This document shows, piece by piece, positions 1 through 11,248 of a DNA stretch of 64,000 nucleotides (positions within the stretch are counted from its first letter, which is position 1; each line of letters starts with the position of its first letter). Position numbers and translations under genes: made by a program. The stretch lies in NCBI GenBank assembly GCA_900618795.1, contig UYJD01000014.1, positions 150,224 to 214,223 of the forward strand, in the 5' to 3' direction. This stretch comes from Cyanodermella asteris (lineage: Eukaryota; Ascomycota; Lecanoromycetes; Ostropales; Stictidaceae). The notes below the pieces were generated by a model. The model saw only the letters and a list, made by a program, of their open reading frames with translations, made no database searches and was not told the DNA's origin.

Positions 1-1331
1 ATCGTGCGATAAAAGCATGTTGTTATTTTTTCCATTCGTGATTGAAGAACAGTCAAAAAGTACGGTGAGACAGGGTACAACACCGATTAGCGACCGCCAA
101 CCGCCGGCTTTGTAATGTACACAGAAACGCACAAAACAAAGTAGCGAACGATAGATAATGAGGCAAGCCACCAAATTGCCGTTTGCGGTGAGATAATTCA
201 ACCCTGATCCTCTCCAATGGTTTCTTTCAAAGGGCCGAATCTACAGTCGTCTTTCGGACTTTGGAGTTGACGCTTCCTCAAAGTCCTTTGCTAGATTCCA
301 AGGTTGGTGCGTGCTGAGTCTTATATCCGTAGGCACCCTGCGGACCGTCGTTGTTTGTTTCCGGCTGGCTTGGTGCGATCATGATCTGATCTAATCCGAA
401 GAACGGCTGATGGAGAGGCAGTACATCAGTACGAAGATTCGTACTCGTAGTTGCCTGATAGACCGCCATCGAGCGAACGTAATTTTGTTGTGGGGGGGGG
501 AGTCTTTGACTTCGAGAACCCTCGATGATCCGTAGCAAATCAACAGTTGGGCAAACTTTGCACTTTTGCGTGCGATCCAATATTTGCTGCATCGCTACGT
601 ACACCTGTATTCTTTTTATACCTCCCACCCCCCTCCCCCTTCTTGAAGGCATCTACATTGTGTAATTTCGGAGTACATGATGACATGACCAAACACCCTA
701 CGTATATGTGGGTGAGGCGAAGACTTTTTCCTTTTTCCTTTCTTTTTTTTTTTGGTGATTGAAATAATTTACAACATGAAACACGTACGAACTCATCTAG
801 ACTTTGTCACTACGGAGGCAAGCTGTAGATACTCATTCTGATGAGAGTATCACAAAAACGGATTGAATTGTCGAACAGAATTTACCCCTTCGCTAAGTGC
901 TTACAAAGTCATCGGATCAATCTAAGTTTTTAGTAATCTACGAACATAGTTTCGGGAGTGACGATCAACCTGTCATTCTACAATCACTTGCACAGTGACC
1001 ACTCGTCGCACTCTGCAGGGGTCGTATTCGAACCTTGCGCAAACGTTGTAGAAGCCATTATTCGAAGAGGGCACGGGGAATCTCTCTGCGCCGGAACCTT
1101 ATTTCAGTGATCAATCAGTACGAATCTCAGCTGACCGTATGCATTTGACTCATTATCCCTGCTTGCCCATCGAACTGACCGCAGATGCTCCGCATCGCAA
1201 CAGCACAGTTCAAACCCTCACAACCCCGCGCTCTATCCGCGGCTTCGGCCAGTCGCAAGGCAGTCCATATCCTCCAAGCTCTTGTCTTGCTAACCCACTA
1301 TCGTCTTCTTCACCCACAACTCTTTTCCGAC
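1..1331. other. Intergenic, no supported gene
   Basis: I see no gene I can support here. A 124-codon open frame on the minus strand (278-652) has no recognisable domain. A nine-G run lies at 492-500 and a pyrimidine-rich tract at about 720-752. The right part is probably the 3' flank of the minus-strand MPC1-type gene. Confidence 0.5.
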
Positions 1332-2095
1332 TTACTTTCCACCCGACACCGCCTCGACTGCATCCTTTGTCTTCTCTTTCGCATCCTTGGCCGCATCCTT
1401 GACCGCATCACCTACCGACGCCTTTCCCGCACCGCTGCCGTAGTTCGCATTCGACCATCTATACAGCTGGACGCCCTGTGAGGTGAAGTTGACGACGTGG
1501 CAGCCGAAGAGGAGGTAGTTGGCGGGTGTGACTGCTAGGGCGTATCGCATGAATGTACCAGAGTAGACCATCAACGCGGCTGTTGTAGGTCCGGAGATGC
1601 TAGAAGACAGATATGTCAGCAATTGACGTCTCGAGAGGATGATCATTGGCAGTGGGGAACACGATCTCGACTGCGCATTGTCTGTATCAAGCTTCGCATG
1701 GGTTTTGGGTGGTTGTAAAACTCACATGTCGGGGCTCTTCTGAATGTCCATGATCGCTGCGAGCGGGATACCGAAGTTGGACGCTGGTCCCCAGAAATCT
1801 GCAACGGCATCATTAGCATCTGCATCGCATAGCCATGTAGTCCCACCGTCGAACTCCGACGTTCCCATCTCTTGAATTCGAGTATTTGTTTGTCGACTTC
1901 CAGCTCGTGACCGAAGCTTCAGCGCCCGCCATGCTTGACAATGTCGCCCAGCCAATATGCCCTCCTCTTGTTCCTCCCCGACAATCCGTCTCTTTCGCTC
2001 ACTACCTGAAGTGTTCACTTACGTGTTGAGCAGAAGTAATCCGTGTACGGGTTACTCCGTATCCGGGCATTGATGGCCTTGATTGCGGCCGCCAT
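1332..2095 (-). CDS. MPC1: Mitochondrial pyruvate carrier subunit, MPC1 type
   Basis: This is a subunit of the heteromeric inner-membrane carrier that imports pyruvate into mitochondria. I read three exons on the minus strand: 2095-2023, 1798-1726 and 1599-1332, giving 137 aa. Donors are GTAAGT and GTGAGT, and both joins keep frame. The joined protein shows family signatures in order: an amphipathic N-terminus, then HFWGPASNFGIPLAAI, then KSPDIISGPTTAALMVYSG, then a TM segment (FMRYALAVTPANYLLFGCH) and the C-terminal N-Q-Y-R-W region. The MPC1 subfamily normally has the FWGP-N-GIPLAA motif, which favours MPC1 over MPC2/3. The C-terminus carries an Ala/Lys/Asp-rich tail of about 30 residues beyond the core, a common fungal extension. 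The start at 2095 is chosen because the next upstream Met does not resemble the family. Confidence 0.93.
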
Positions 2096-2632
2096 TGTGA
2101 CTTTTGATTTCCAACACACACGAGATCTCGGGTTGATTGCTTTCCTTTCGCTCGCACACTCGGTGCGTCGTGGGGGCGGGTCCGATATCGTCGTCGTCGT
2201 CGTCGTTGTCGACAGGTGGTTCGAGGTCGCGCGTTGGGGTAAATCGGAGCAGCGGATTCCTGTTGGGCGGAGAGTTCTGAAACGCGCGCGGGTCGGGGAG
2301 CTTGACTCAGCTTTTGCTGCGTCTGCCAAGAGTGCGGAAAGCTTCAGCAGAGCCGCGATCGGGACCACTTTTGGCCTCTCACAATACCATGACCACTGGG
2401 GAAAGTCATGTGCTTGTAAGAAGTGAAGTGCCTCTACAGCCACTACGAAGTGACTACAATCACGCCCCAATTGAATGCTCATCTTTATCATAAATGGATC
2501 AATTCTCAGGTGTGCAGCTCATGTTCTGGAATATGCATAGCGGCCTTTATCTTCTCCAATGCTTGATCTCATAAGGTTTTAGAGCCTCAGATCCAGATAT
2601 GACCTTACGGCCCCCGAACAGAGTTCACAAGT
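2096..2632. other. Intergenic between MPC1 and serine hydrolase
   Basis: This is upstream DNA of the MPC1-type gene and downstream DNA of the serine hydrolase gene. Open frames here on both strands are low-complexity or shadows. A TCG trinucleotide repeat sits at 2188-2205. Confidence 0.6.
2188..2205. repeat. TCG trinucleotide microsatellite
   Basis: Six perfect TCG units, about 90 bp upstream of the MPC1 start codon, probably in the promoter or 5' UTR. Length polymorphism is possible, but no function is implied. Confidence 0.9.
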
Positions 2633-4408
2633 TCAAGTCTTTCTGACCAGAGATGTCCTCAGTGCCGTCGGACTCACCGTTCTAGCCCGCCCGTCTTTGT
2701 CCACTTCAAACGCAAACTCATCGATGCCCCTCTGTCCATATTCGATAGCATCAATTGTCTCCCAGCTCTGACATGTTTCGATACTGCTGAAAATGCCAGT
2801 AGCAGGGGCAGCATTCTTGTCAGAATAGACTGCTCTGAACGCAACATACTCAACGGAGCCAGTTCCCGTTGGGTACAGCCTAGCATCCAGACTCCCGTTG
2901 CTAATGCCGTAAATACCACTAACGGTCTGAGCCATATCGGTGCCATTGCTAATCCACTCCGTGATGATCAAACCCGGACCGGAGTTCGGATCGGTGACGA
3001 GGATCAGCGATGAGTTCAGCGTTGGATCCGTCGAGACGTATTCCCCTGCAAAGTTGCTCTTGCTCTCGGCAGCTGCTTGTGCTTCAAAGGCGGGCAGAAG
3101 GGCTTCGGCGACCATGTCCTGAATCAGGCCAATGCCAGTGTACGATTGTGGGCCAGCCACGAGAATGTTGAAGCCTGCATCGTGGTCGGGAGACAGCGCA
3201 AGAATGGAGGCGTATTTCTGGAAGTTTCCGGCTTTGGTGTAGATGTCGCTGGTGCGACCAGTCACTGGCTGCGATATGCGGTAAATCTCCCAAGGACGAC
3301 CGACGGACATGTTGACATTGCTTGTATGAGCGATTGGTTTTAGCCACCGTTGTGTTTCGACTGGCTTCAGGAAGGTCGAGCTCAGGATGGATATACCGAG
3401 CTTGTTCAAATCAGCCAATGATGAATAGATGCCCTCTGCGGCGGTCTCGAGGCTAAGCTCATTTCCCCACCAGTCCTCTATAGCATTACCGCCGGGTACA
3501 ACAGCATGGCTGGTCAACTGCTCTGCTAGAGGCAAAGCGCTGGTGGAATTCATTCCCAAATTATCAAGGATGCCCTCTTTCAGAATCTGGGCATAGTAAT
3601 TCCCTTTGACCTTTTCGAGAATGGCACCCATCAGGATGTGGCCTATGTTCGAGTACGAGGGAGTTGACCAAGCTTGAACAGTTGGGCTCCTCTCTGTTGA
3701 CTGTCTGAAAATGTCGGATTCGGGACATGTCTCATTTGTGAAGACTGCACAGCTGGGCACCTGTCTTGGATCGCTAAAATTCAGCGTAGGGAATCCGGAC
3801 AGCGTCGGGTTGGTGTTCGACATTTTGTACCGCAAGGCGATATCTGTCACGTAGTACGGGATATCTCGACCCATGCCACTGATCTGACCAGCCAGAGCCC
3901 CCACAGTGATATCTTCCCAATTGGTCACCGTATCGGGTACAATGTTCTCCTTCGTCGTTGCAAGTTCGGGGAAGAAATCGGTAATCGGCTTCTCCCAGGA
4001 AGCAAGACCGAGCTCGACGAGCACAAAATAAGATGTGATCAATTTACTAATGCTGGCAATGCGGTAGATCGAATTCTCGTCAATCTTTCGTGTTCCATAA
4101 GACGAGCCGGCCACCAGACTACCTGTCCAGTGGTATTGGAGCTTATGATGTGCATCGGGATCGTGAACGGAGAAGGCCCCTATGGAGAAGCTCTCGGCAT
4201 TCCAGTCAAAGCTCGCCGAATTCTCATTCTTCTTGATTGCGGATTCGAGGGACTTCGTCAGCTTCGACCAGGCGCCGGTGATCTTCGAAGAATTGCTGGA
4301 AAAGTCCACGGGCTGAGGAAAAGCTGGACCTAGAAGAGGACATGGCTTGTACGCAACAGCTGCGATGGCCCAGGTCGTCAAAACCACCAATGTCGGCAGG
4401 CGAGCCAT
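2633..4408 (-). CDS. Secreted beta-lactamase-like serine hydrolase
   Basis: A 591-aa single-exon protein of the beta-lactamase/penicillin-binding-protein-like serine hydrolase family (class C-like fold). I place the start at 4408, where MARLPTLVVLTTWAIAAVAY forms a signal peptide; 36 in-frame residues upstream lack signal character. The nucleophile motif S-x-x-K appears as SISK at about residues 119-122 of the mature reading frame. A Y-x-N-like motif follows (PSYSNIGH), and a KTG-like element (TKAG) lies further on. Several N-glycosylation sites fit secretion. Fungal members include esterases and lactamase-like hydrolases in secondary metabolism, so the substrate cannot be told. The C-terminal ~120 residues look like the lipocalin-like beta domain seen behind this fold, which is an inference. 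Confidence 0.88.
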   Translation of the reverse strand: MARLPTLVVLTTWAIAAVAYKPCPLLGPAFPQPVDFSSNSSKITGAWSKLTKSLESAIKKNENSASFDWNAESFSIGAFSVHDPDAHHKLQYHWTGSLVAGSSYGTRKIDENSIYRIASISKLITSYFVLVELGLASWEKPITDFFPELATTKENIVPDTVTNWEDITVGALAGQISGMGRDIPYYVTDIALRYKMSNTNPTLSGFPTLNFSDPRQVPSCAVFTNETCPESDIFRQSTERSPTVQAWSTPSYSNIGHILMGAILEKVKGNYYAQILKEGILDNLGMNSTSALPLAEQLTSHAVVPGGNAIEDWWGNELSLETAAEGIYSSLADLNKLGISILSSTFLKPVETQRWLKPIAHTSNVNMSVGRPWEIYRISQPVTGRTSDIYTKAGNFQKYASILALSPDHDAGFNILVAGPQSYTGIGLIQDMVAEALLPAFEAQAAAESKSNFAGEYVSTDPTLNSSLILVTDPNSGPGLIITEWISNGTDMAQTVSGIYGISNGSLDARLYPTGTGSVEYVAFRAVYSDKNAAPATGIFSSIETCQSWETIDAIEYGQRGIDEFAFEVDKDGRARTVSPTALRTSLVRKT

Positions 4409-5368
4409 AGTAGCGAGGGTGTCAGTGACGCCACCATAGCCCTTTATGCGCAAGACAATACCTAGCTTTATACTCATGATGCTACGACTGCGTATGACAC
4501 CTAGTTCGGAGCTCAATTTGCACTGCCACGAGACAACTGTGATACTTTCTTATAAGCGAGCAGAGCTGACTCCCGGACTGAGATTGCCCAATCATGGTGC
4601 TTCGTAAAAGGTCAAGGCATGTCGATCTTTCACAACATCCAACCTGAGTCCAGCTCCACGCAGCAAGAAATTTTCAACCAGCAGGATACATTGTGTTGGA
4701 GCTCGTGATTTACGCGCGTCCATTATGAAGAGAAGGGAGGGGATCAGGAGATCAGTCTGTATAAGTAAAGGTAAGCACGAACCTTCACATGCGCAGGGGG
4801 CCCCAACCCAAAGGGGCAAGTCCGCTTCATCTAGCATCCGATTCCGAAAGAGAGACCTGATCACGGTCGTTGATGGTTCGATCTGTCAAGCTGTTCCTGC
4901 ATCGATGCGACATACAAGGCAGTACAAATGCCTACGATCGTGCTTTGCGCTCTTTGCAGACAAAGTCTTGGATAGAGCTCGCATCGTCGCGAAAGCTACA
5001 GTAGGGCATCTCCGCGATCAGGGCGTGACGGCGTCAGCCACCCGCCTTTGATGCCAGCTGGACACGTTCCCCATGGCTTGACATAACACTCCATGTTCAA
5101 CTCAAAAGTGAGTCCATGTGGTCGAGGCGGCTTGGATCAGGAGCTAAGGGGTTCCTCGCGATCAGGAGTGATTGGCCACCACGGCCGAAGACACAAGAGA
5201 AATTCGGCCGTGTGGCAGCGGCTTTCACGACCTCAGCTGAGTCCTCAGACCTTGCGAATTTGTGTTTGCAGAGTGCGAGGAGTTTTGCAATATAGAAGAA
5301 GAAATCGTGTTCGCGTCCATTATTTCTTTTCGCTACTTTGGTTCGAACGAGTTACGCGTAGAAATAAC
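4409..5368. other. Divergent intergenic region, no supported gene
   Basis: This 960-bp stretch separates two divergently transcribed secreted-protein genes and presumably holds both promoters. A 108-codon plus-strand open frame (4725-5051) has no recognisable domain or signal peptide and I do not call it. Confidence 0.5.
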
Positions 5369-6784
5369 ATGACTAATATGCTACGTGGAACGAGGTCTTC
5401 CTTCCTATTTCTGATTGTTTTGACTTACCTCGCAGAGCACGCAATTGCTATCCCTGGGACAGTCTCTCAAAAGCATAGCTCTGTCACGCCACAATGGGCG
5501 AGTGCGGGCATCGGTGCCGAATTCGAAGCCGACGACTTCGAGCTTCACCACGACTTTTGCAGTAGCGTCGACACCTTCGCGGCGAAGGGCGAGAAGATCG
5601 AAGGTCATGATCCGAAGAATGCAAATGTCAAATTGACAGTCGACACCAGCGATAGAGGAGGAATTCTCTTCACCGAATATGTTCTGGATGGTAATGCCAT
5701 CAAAGTTGACAGCGGCGAAGCAGCAAAAGCGGGCAAAGCTGTGGATCAGGATATCGTAAGTCATACTGAACACGAAGTCGGCTTTGTGCGTTGAGACTGA
5801 CCAGTGACCAGTTGAATTGGAATCCCTGGAATTCCAAGCCAGCGGAGCTCAAAGTAGCTCGCAATCGGTGCAATCCATGGCAAATCACCAAACCAGAGCC
5901 TGGTACTGATCCGAAGGAAATGAAATGGAACCCGCAGGTCGCTGCGGCAATGCCATTAGAAGCCATCTATGCTCTCATGAAGGAGCAGGCGGCTGATCCG
6001 CAAGAGAAGCATCGCAATATTCTGAACGGGGGCTCCCAGCCATTGGACATTGTGACCAAGGACCACTTTCAGTCGATTCGTGGCATCGATACATCCAAGC
6101 TCACGGACGATGTGCTTGGCTTCTGCTCGCTGGTGATGACCTACGCCAAATACGCAAAAGACCACAAGCGGCCTCAGGGCAGTATCAAATTCGCGACCTC
6201 GTTGATGCCGCGAACCGAGTTCAACACATTGTTCAAGCAGGTCCAGTCCAAGTTTCCGCCCGGCATCGATCTGCCCGCGATCTTCGGAGTACTCGCTTGC
6301 TACTACACAAACATTTTTGGCCAGTTCTCGTAAGTGCAAGCGCAGCTGATCCCTCCGAACTTGTCGCTGACCGTGCCAAACTTCTAGCATCGACCCAGAC
6401 TACTGCACCGGAACGCTGCAGGAACCAAAGTCGTCGGGCCAGTTCGAGAAGCTTCGGTACAAGAGCGACGACCACCCAGATGCAAACTTCTTCATCGTGG
6501 ACTGGATCGCAAAGATCGGCAAAGGGGAGCCGGTCCCGGACGAGCTGAGCAACTTTGACAAGTTAGAGGATGGATCGATCGGCGCGTACGGCACCAAGCT
6601 CGAAAACATGTACAAATCGGATCGCGCGGTTCCGCTGTTTGAGTTTCGGGACTTGGATGTCGTCTCGACAGGTGGCGTCGAGGAGTTCATGGCAAAGGCT
6701 GATCTGGCGGTGCAGAAGCTCCACGAGCAATATGCGCAGGCTCCTCGGTCGAGTAATGGTGTGACCTCTGAGCTCGAGCTGTGA
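5369..6784 (+). CDS. Secreted protein of unknown function, three exons
   Basis: Exons 5369-5755, 5812-6329 and 6388-6784 join to 433 aa. Both donors are GTAAGT and the acceptors are CCAG and CTAG; all junctions keep frame. The start at 5369 gives a hydrophobic signal (SSFLFLIVLTYLAEHAIA). Five cysteines are scattered through the mature chain, and a W-rich LNWNPWN element follows the first intron. No catalytic motif or named domain is recognised. The even codon use and precise introns argue that it is an intact gene. A conserved fungal secreted hypothetical protein is the best description. It is divergent from the serine hydrolase, but I see no functional link. Confidence 0.82.
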
Positions 6785-7185
6785 TTATCATGTTCGTGAT
6801 CACGATATACGTAAGTCGTTGCGTCAACTGTTGAGTTGCAATGCACTTGGCAAGGTCAAAACAGGATGAAAGATATGCTTACGATCAAGGCTAACGGTCC
6901 AGTAGTTCTTTGATTCAAGGAGAGCCATAACACCCAGGGAAGGGCGAATGTGTGCTGAAGCAGTCCTGACCCTGCGGTCGTCTTCGGCCTTGCTCTCCTC
7001 CAGATGATCGTCCTAGTGATACTTTTCTAGGACTCATGTCATACGCAAACATGTGGTACTCTTCACTAATCATCTTCGCGGAATGATTGAGACACTAGCG
7101 GTTTCCTCCAAGTAAGAGCATTATATTTCTTTTAGTAAAGGTCCAAGCATATCTAGTGCACCAAAAGCGCCAAAGCCCCTCTCCT
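6785..7185. other. Convergent intergenic region
   Basis: This is a 400-bp gap between two gene 3' ends. I see nothing beyond ordinary AT-richer DNA and likely polyadenylation regions. Confidence 0.5.
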
Positions 7186-7692
7186 CTACGAGGTAAAGTG
7201 ACGGGCAACAATGCCATCCTCAACAACATCCCGACCAACCTTACCACCGGGGCAAAGCAAAACACTCAAGCTCGTGCCCTTGGGGCAAACATGAGTCTGC
7301 TTATCGTTCGGATGCTCGTACGCATCCGAGCACGTCTGGCCCGCACCGGGGCAGTTGACGACCACGCAGGTACCCGTGGCCGGTGCGGCAGGCGTCACGA
7401 CGGTGCCGAATCCGCCGCCGTCGATGAGGGACAGGTCCCAGTAGAGGAAGTCGGTGTCGCTCCACTCGATCTGGATCGGGTGGGCAATGTTGCCGCCCTG
7501 CTTGATCAGCTTGGTCACTTGGGAGGTGGCGCCGGTGGGCATGTTGATCTTGACGGTGGCGCCCTTTGCGATGTTGGCGTTCGTCATGGTGTTGGTGACG
7601 GCGAAGGGGCAGGAGTTGGTGATTGTGAGGGTTGCGGCCAGGGAGACGGGCGTGAGGGCCGAGAGGACGGCGAGGGGGATGAAGGAACGCAT
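7186..7692 (-). CDS. Small secreted thaumatin/osmotin-like protein
   Basis: A 168-aa single-exon protein. The N-terminus MRSFIPLAVLSALTPVSLA is a clear signal peptide. The mature chain starts with TLTITNSCPFAV, the N-terminal strand and first cysteine typical of thaumatin-like proteins, and later has W-DLSLIDG, matching the thaumatin 'yDvSlvdG' element. Cysteines continue in NCPGAGQTC and LLCPGG. It is shorter than plant thaumatins (about 200-230 aa), as are the small fungal versions described as antigenic thaumatin-like proteins. Roles proposed for such proteins include cell-wall binding and stress response; no activity can be read from the sequence. The C-terminal ~20 residues beyond LLCPGG look non-conserved. 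Confidence 0.82.
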   Translation of the reverse strand: MRSFIPLAVLSALTPVSLAATLTITNSCPFAVTNTMTNANIAKGATVKINMPTGATSQVTKLIKQGGNIAHPIQIEWSDTDFLYWDLSLIDGGGFGTVVTPAAPATGTCVVVNCPGAGQTCSDAYEHPNDKQTHVCPKGTSLSVLLCPGGKVGRDVVEDGIVARHFTS

Positions 7693-8767
7693 CTTGATTG
7701 GTCGGATGGTGAGGTTCTAGGGAATGAGTGATGGACTTTTGTGGGCTCCGGGCCTCTGGTTGTGCAAAGATAGACTGATGATAGAAATGAAATTGAACAG
7801 ATGAGCACAGCTCACTGGAATGATAGACACTAGTTGGAGTAAGGAAAGACTCGTGAAGAAGCAAGAAAAGAAAGTGGTACAGAGAAGGGGAATATAAACC
7901 ATCTGCTGGAAGTGAGCCGGACAGACGATGGTGCAGCCATGGACGCCTGGCTTCAACGCAACCACAGAATTAGATACGACCTCACGGATCGAGCTCTCTC
8001 GGCGGCTGAAATGCAATTGGTGGGTACATCTGCAGCCACATCTGCAAGCTTCCCCTGCAAGCCGGAGCATGATCTGCGACTACTACAACCGTAAAGCCGC
8101 GTGGCGAGCAATAGGAGAAGCCGACTCCAAAAGAAAAAGGCCCAGAAGGGATGAAGCTGTGTGAAAGATTATGATGCCGCGTTGCGGTGCGGTGGCGGAT
8201 GTAACCTTCTGGGCAAACATTTCGAGGCTGAGCACCCGCATGAACCCTGTCTGCAGAAATATGCGTGCGGCACGACATCGGTGCTTTGTGCTCTGAAACA
8301 GACATAGAACAATGCGCCGCTCGAGGTTGTGATGCTCGGGGTGCTGGAGAAGTCGTCTTGTGCGGTTTGAAGGTGTCGTCAAAGCCGGCCTCCTAGAGTC
8401 TGGATGGCACGTCCGGCGTGATCACGGAAGGCTGGACTCGAACGATTGGACTGACTTCGATCATGAATTCCGAGGTGGCAGGTGCCTGGGCTTTGCTCGC
8501 GTTCGGCCTTACGATGGTGAGACGAGGAGTTGTGGACGGTCTGGGGTGTCTGTTCCAGTATACAGTTCTTACCTATGTGACCGCATCTTGGATACGCCGA
8601 TGCCGAAGGACTCCCACGGGCAAGATTTCGAGTTTCCAAAGGCAGAACATCCTCCCTAACGCAAGCTTTGACAATTTTCTACGTGTATAGTGTTGTTCCT
8701 TGACGAATTGATTGGCTTTTGGGCACGCGATCTTTCGAACGTTTCCTCAGCAATCTCGCAGTCTTCA
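7693..8767. other. Intergenic, no supported gene
   Basis: A 1,075-bp stretch upstream of the thaumatin-like gene and downstream of the Zn2Cys6 regulator. Overlapping open frames around 8360-8690 on both strands have no domain and no convincing introns, so I leave them uncalled. Confidence 0.5.
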
Positions 8768-10771
8768 TCAGTGACCTGCCTTGCCATCTGTCCAGGTACT
8801 TGAATCCCAGTTTGTCAGCCAATCTGATCCAAGATCAATATCAGCCAGCACGCCGGAATTCGCCTGGAAGCCAGCGCAGCTGCTGAATAGATCTGGATCG
8901 AACTCAACGCCACCAAAGAACGCATCTGCATACACATGGTGCGAATCCACCGAATCGTCTGCCTCTATCTGCTTCGGGGTCCGTCGCCGGACACGAAACG
9001 TGCCAAAATAAGGCACAGCTACAACGGAATCTTCATCTGCCGGTAAGAATCCTTGCCTGGCAAGAGAAAGCCTCTCGAGTAACTCAGCAGCCTGACCAGC
9101 TACGGTACAATCTACAAGCTTCTGAACCTGCCGAAAGTGGGCAGTGATGCTATCCACAAGCTGCCAGTCAGCATCCTTGTCGTGATAAGAAGGCATCAAA
9201 GTAGGATTCAGCAGGCCAAGCACGAGCGTAGCGGCGCCTGTGAAGAGCTGGAAATCTGCAAGATCGCACATCATCAACCAGCCGTTCGTCCCTTTGCGCA
9301 TTATCTGGAATGCCTCACAGATGCGACGGGCTGATTTGAATACGATTCCTCGACTTTTCAGGTAGTAGGAATTGTTCTCATGTTGGAAAGCGAATGGCAT
9401 GTGTAGTGCTTTGCGGTGGCAGTGGATGTAGAGCTCGAGCTGATACTGTCCAAAATATTGCGCCGCAGTGAGTCCGGCGGGGAGCTGTTTCAGCCATGCA
9501 TCTGCCGGAACACTTCGGCATAGTGTCTGCATTTCAGCCTCAAGGCTGTCCGTGGTAGCATGATCCGCAAGGGCTCCTGCCCAATCACGTTCTGCCAGCC
9601 GACCAGCAATGAGAGATACGTCTCGCATAGCGCGAGCATACCAGCTGTCCGTGTTTCCATGGGCCGATATGCATGGATCAGTCTCCGAAATTGATGGAGG
9701 CAGAGATACGATGAGAGACAGGTTTCGCTCATATTGCCAGGACGCCTGTAGCAGAGCCCGCCCCTGCTCGTCTCCATTACCAGGCCGATCCAATCCGAGC
9801 AGTAGCCCAGCGGCGATGGCCTCACGAGCCTTTTGCCACGCTTTGTGCGGTCGGCCAAGGTTTATGTAGATCTTGCACTGCAACATCAGGCAGTCCAAAC
9901 CATCCCTCAGGTCGGTGAGGCTGAAATCATGAGGAAGAGCATTGATAGCGGCGGAGAAATACTTCGCAGCCAACGCGCTTTGGGAGAGGTGAAAGTCCTT
10001 GATGAGACGACGATTCTCGCCAAGCAACTGCTGGATAGCAAGTGTGAGCCATAGTAGTGCTTTGGCAAATGATACCGCTCTTTTCGACTTCAGGTACTGC
10101 ATGACCTGGTCACAGGCGCTGGAAAACTGGTCATCTCCGTTGCTTGGTTGCGCCGGCCAGAGAAATTGGTACGGCTCCGAGGCCTTCAAGATCTTCTCGA
10201 GCAGAGTTCCGTCGGGCAGACAACCCTGTAACCTCTCCGGAAGCAGCCAGTCGGGGATCGAGGCGCTTGGAGAAAACCCTATCGGTGCTGATGAATGCGG
10301 CTCCACGACCAGAGCCTCCTTGAACGCGCGGAGAAGCGGACCGTCCAACAATATCGATGTTGAGTAATTCGCTCCAGAGGAACCGTTGTCATCATCGTGG
10401 CTGCTTATGGGGGTAACGGGACCGCTCGAATAACTTGTTGCTAAAGGTCCCCTAAGCAATTCCGCAATGTCGAATTGGCCAGACACGGAGCTTGAATCTC
10501 CTCCAGCCTCGAGTCTCTTGCGGACCCGCCCAAGCAGCGACTGTAGAGCGTCGACGCGTTGAATGACACTGGAAGACGCGAGGTTGTCGCCCTCGCTTTC
10601 TTGCTCCGGACTGGCCCCTTGCGCTCGGCATACTGAGTCGTGTGCTGTGCAGGCTTTGCAAACAGAGTCGCCTTCAAGGTAGATGCACCGCACTTTGCGT
10701 CGACGACATTCCCCACAGCTTCGCGTTCCGAGTCTCATGCGTTTTGCTGGGCGGGTTCCTGCATCGGCCAT
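8768..10771 (-). CDS. Zn2Cys6 fungal transcription factor
   Basis: A 667-aa single-exon regulator with a Gal4-type binuclear zinc cluster near the N-terminus: C19-x2-C22-x6-C29-x8-C38-x2-C41-x6-C48, with the basic RRRKVR loop between cysteines 2 and 3. The stretch AKRMR just before it may serve nuclear import. A leucine-containing segment follows (RVDALQSLLGRVRKRLEAG, about residues 72-90) and could form the dimerisation coil. The rest is helical and resembles the fungal-specific middle region, without a confident match. Neighbours are a thaumatin-like secreted protein and a divergently transcribed peroxiredoxin-like gene (start 11249), which shares the 477-bp promoter region and is the most obvious possible target. 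That link is inference only. Confidence 0.93.
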   Translation of the reverse strand: MADAGTRPAKRMRLGTRSCGECRRRKVRCIYLEGDSVCKACTAHDSVCRAQGASPEQESEGDNLASSSVIQRVDALQSLLGRVRKRLEAGGDSSSVSGQFDIAELLRGPLATSYSSGPVTPISSHDDDNGSSGANYSTSILLDGPLLRAFKEALVVEPHSSAPIGFSPSASIPDWLLPERLQGCLPDGTLLEKILKASEPYQFLWPAQPSNGDDQFSSACDQVMQYLKSKRAVSFAKALLWLTLAIQQLLGENRRLIKDFHLSQSALAAKYFSAAINALPHDFSLTDLRDGLDCLMLQCKIYINLGRPHKAWQKAREAIAAGLLLGLDRPGNGDEQGRALLQASWQYERNLSLIVSLPPSISETDPCISAHGNTDSWYARAMRDVSLIAGRLAERDWAGALADHATTDSLEAEMQTLCRSVPADAWLKQLPAGLTAAQYFGQYQLELYIHCHRKALHMPFAFQHENNSYYLKSRGIVFKSARRICEAFQIMRKGTNGWLMMCDLADFQLFTGAATLVLGLLNPTLMPSYHDKDADWQLVDSITAHFRQVQKLVDCTVAGQAAELLERLSLARQGFLPADEDSVVAVPYFGTFRVRRRTPKQIEADDSVDSHHVYADAFFGGVEFDPDLFSSCAGFQANSGVLADIDLGSDWLTNWDSSTWTDGKAGH

Positions 10772-11248
10772 CTTGGTGTTGAGCTGAGCTCATTGTATCA
10801 AAGTCGGTTGGTCAGTCGACTTCGGACGGTGGTAGCAGATGAAGACCGTTATCGATCATGATCATCGCCGAAAATAGAGACCTCTCGATTATTCATGCTT
10901 AGACGTCCTGGGCCATTGTTGTAGTACAACATTAGCAGGGTTCAGGTCCAGGCTAGCAGGGATAACGTTGGAGCTTGTTTTTGGTGCTCGGACGAATTCG
11001 GACGAAGTCGCGGACGACCTTACTTTTGGAGGGCTGTCAACCACAGCGATAAAGCACAGCTGCTGCGGAAAGATCAACATGTCAGTTGAACCCAGAATGC
11101 ATATATATCGAGGTCGTCTGTATTCCACTCGGCGTCAGCATCATTATCTCTCATTAGTCTATTCATGCCTCGAGCGACCTCGTGAACACTGACACTAAAG
11201 CTACACTACCATCTACCACATCCTCGACATTTCAAGCAGACTATAAAA
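10772..11248. promoter_or_regulatory. Shared divergent promoter region
   Basis: This 477-bp segment lies between the divergent starts of the Zn2Cys6 regulator and the peroxiredoxin-like gene, so it must hold both promoters. I could not pick out a defined operator. Confidence 0.5.

Noticed and set aside
278-652. 124-codon minus-strand open frame at the left edge
   Set aside because: No domain, signal peptide or intron pattern, and composition looks like non-coding DNA.
1018-1045. GGTTCGAATAC on the minus strand, a possible tRNA B box
   Set aside because: No T-stem pairing, A box or acceptor stem around it.
4725-5051. 108-codon plus-strand frame between two secreted-protein genes
   Set aside because: No recognisable motif; lies in a divergent promoter region.
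8360-8690. Overlapping ~90-100 codon frames on both strands
   Set aside because: Mutually exclusive shadows with no family resemblance or splice support.
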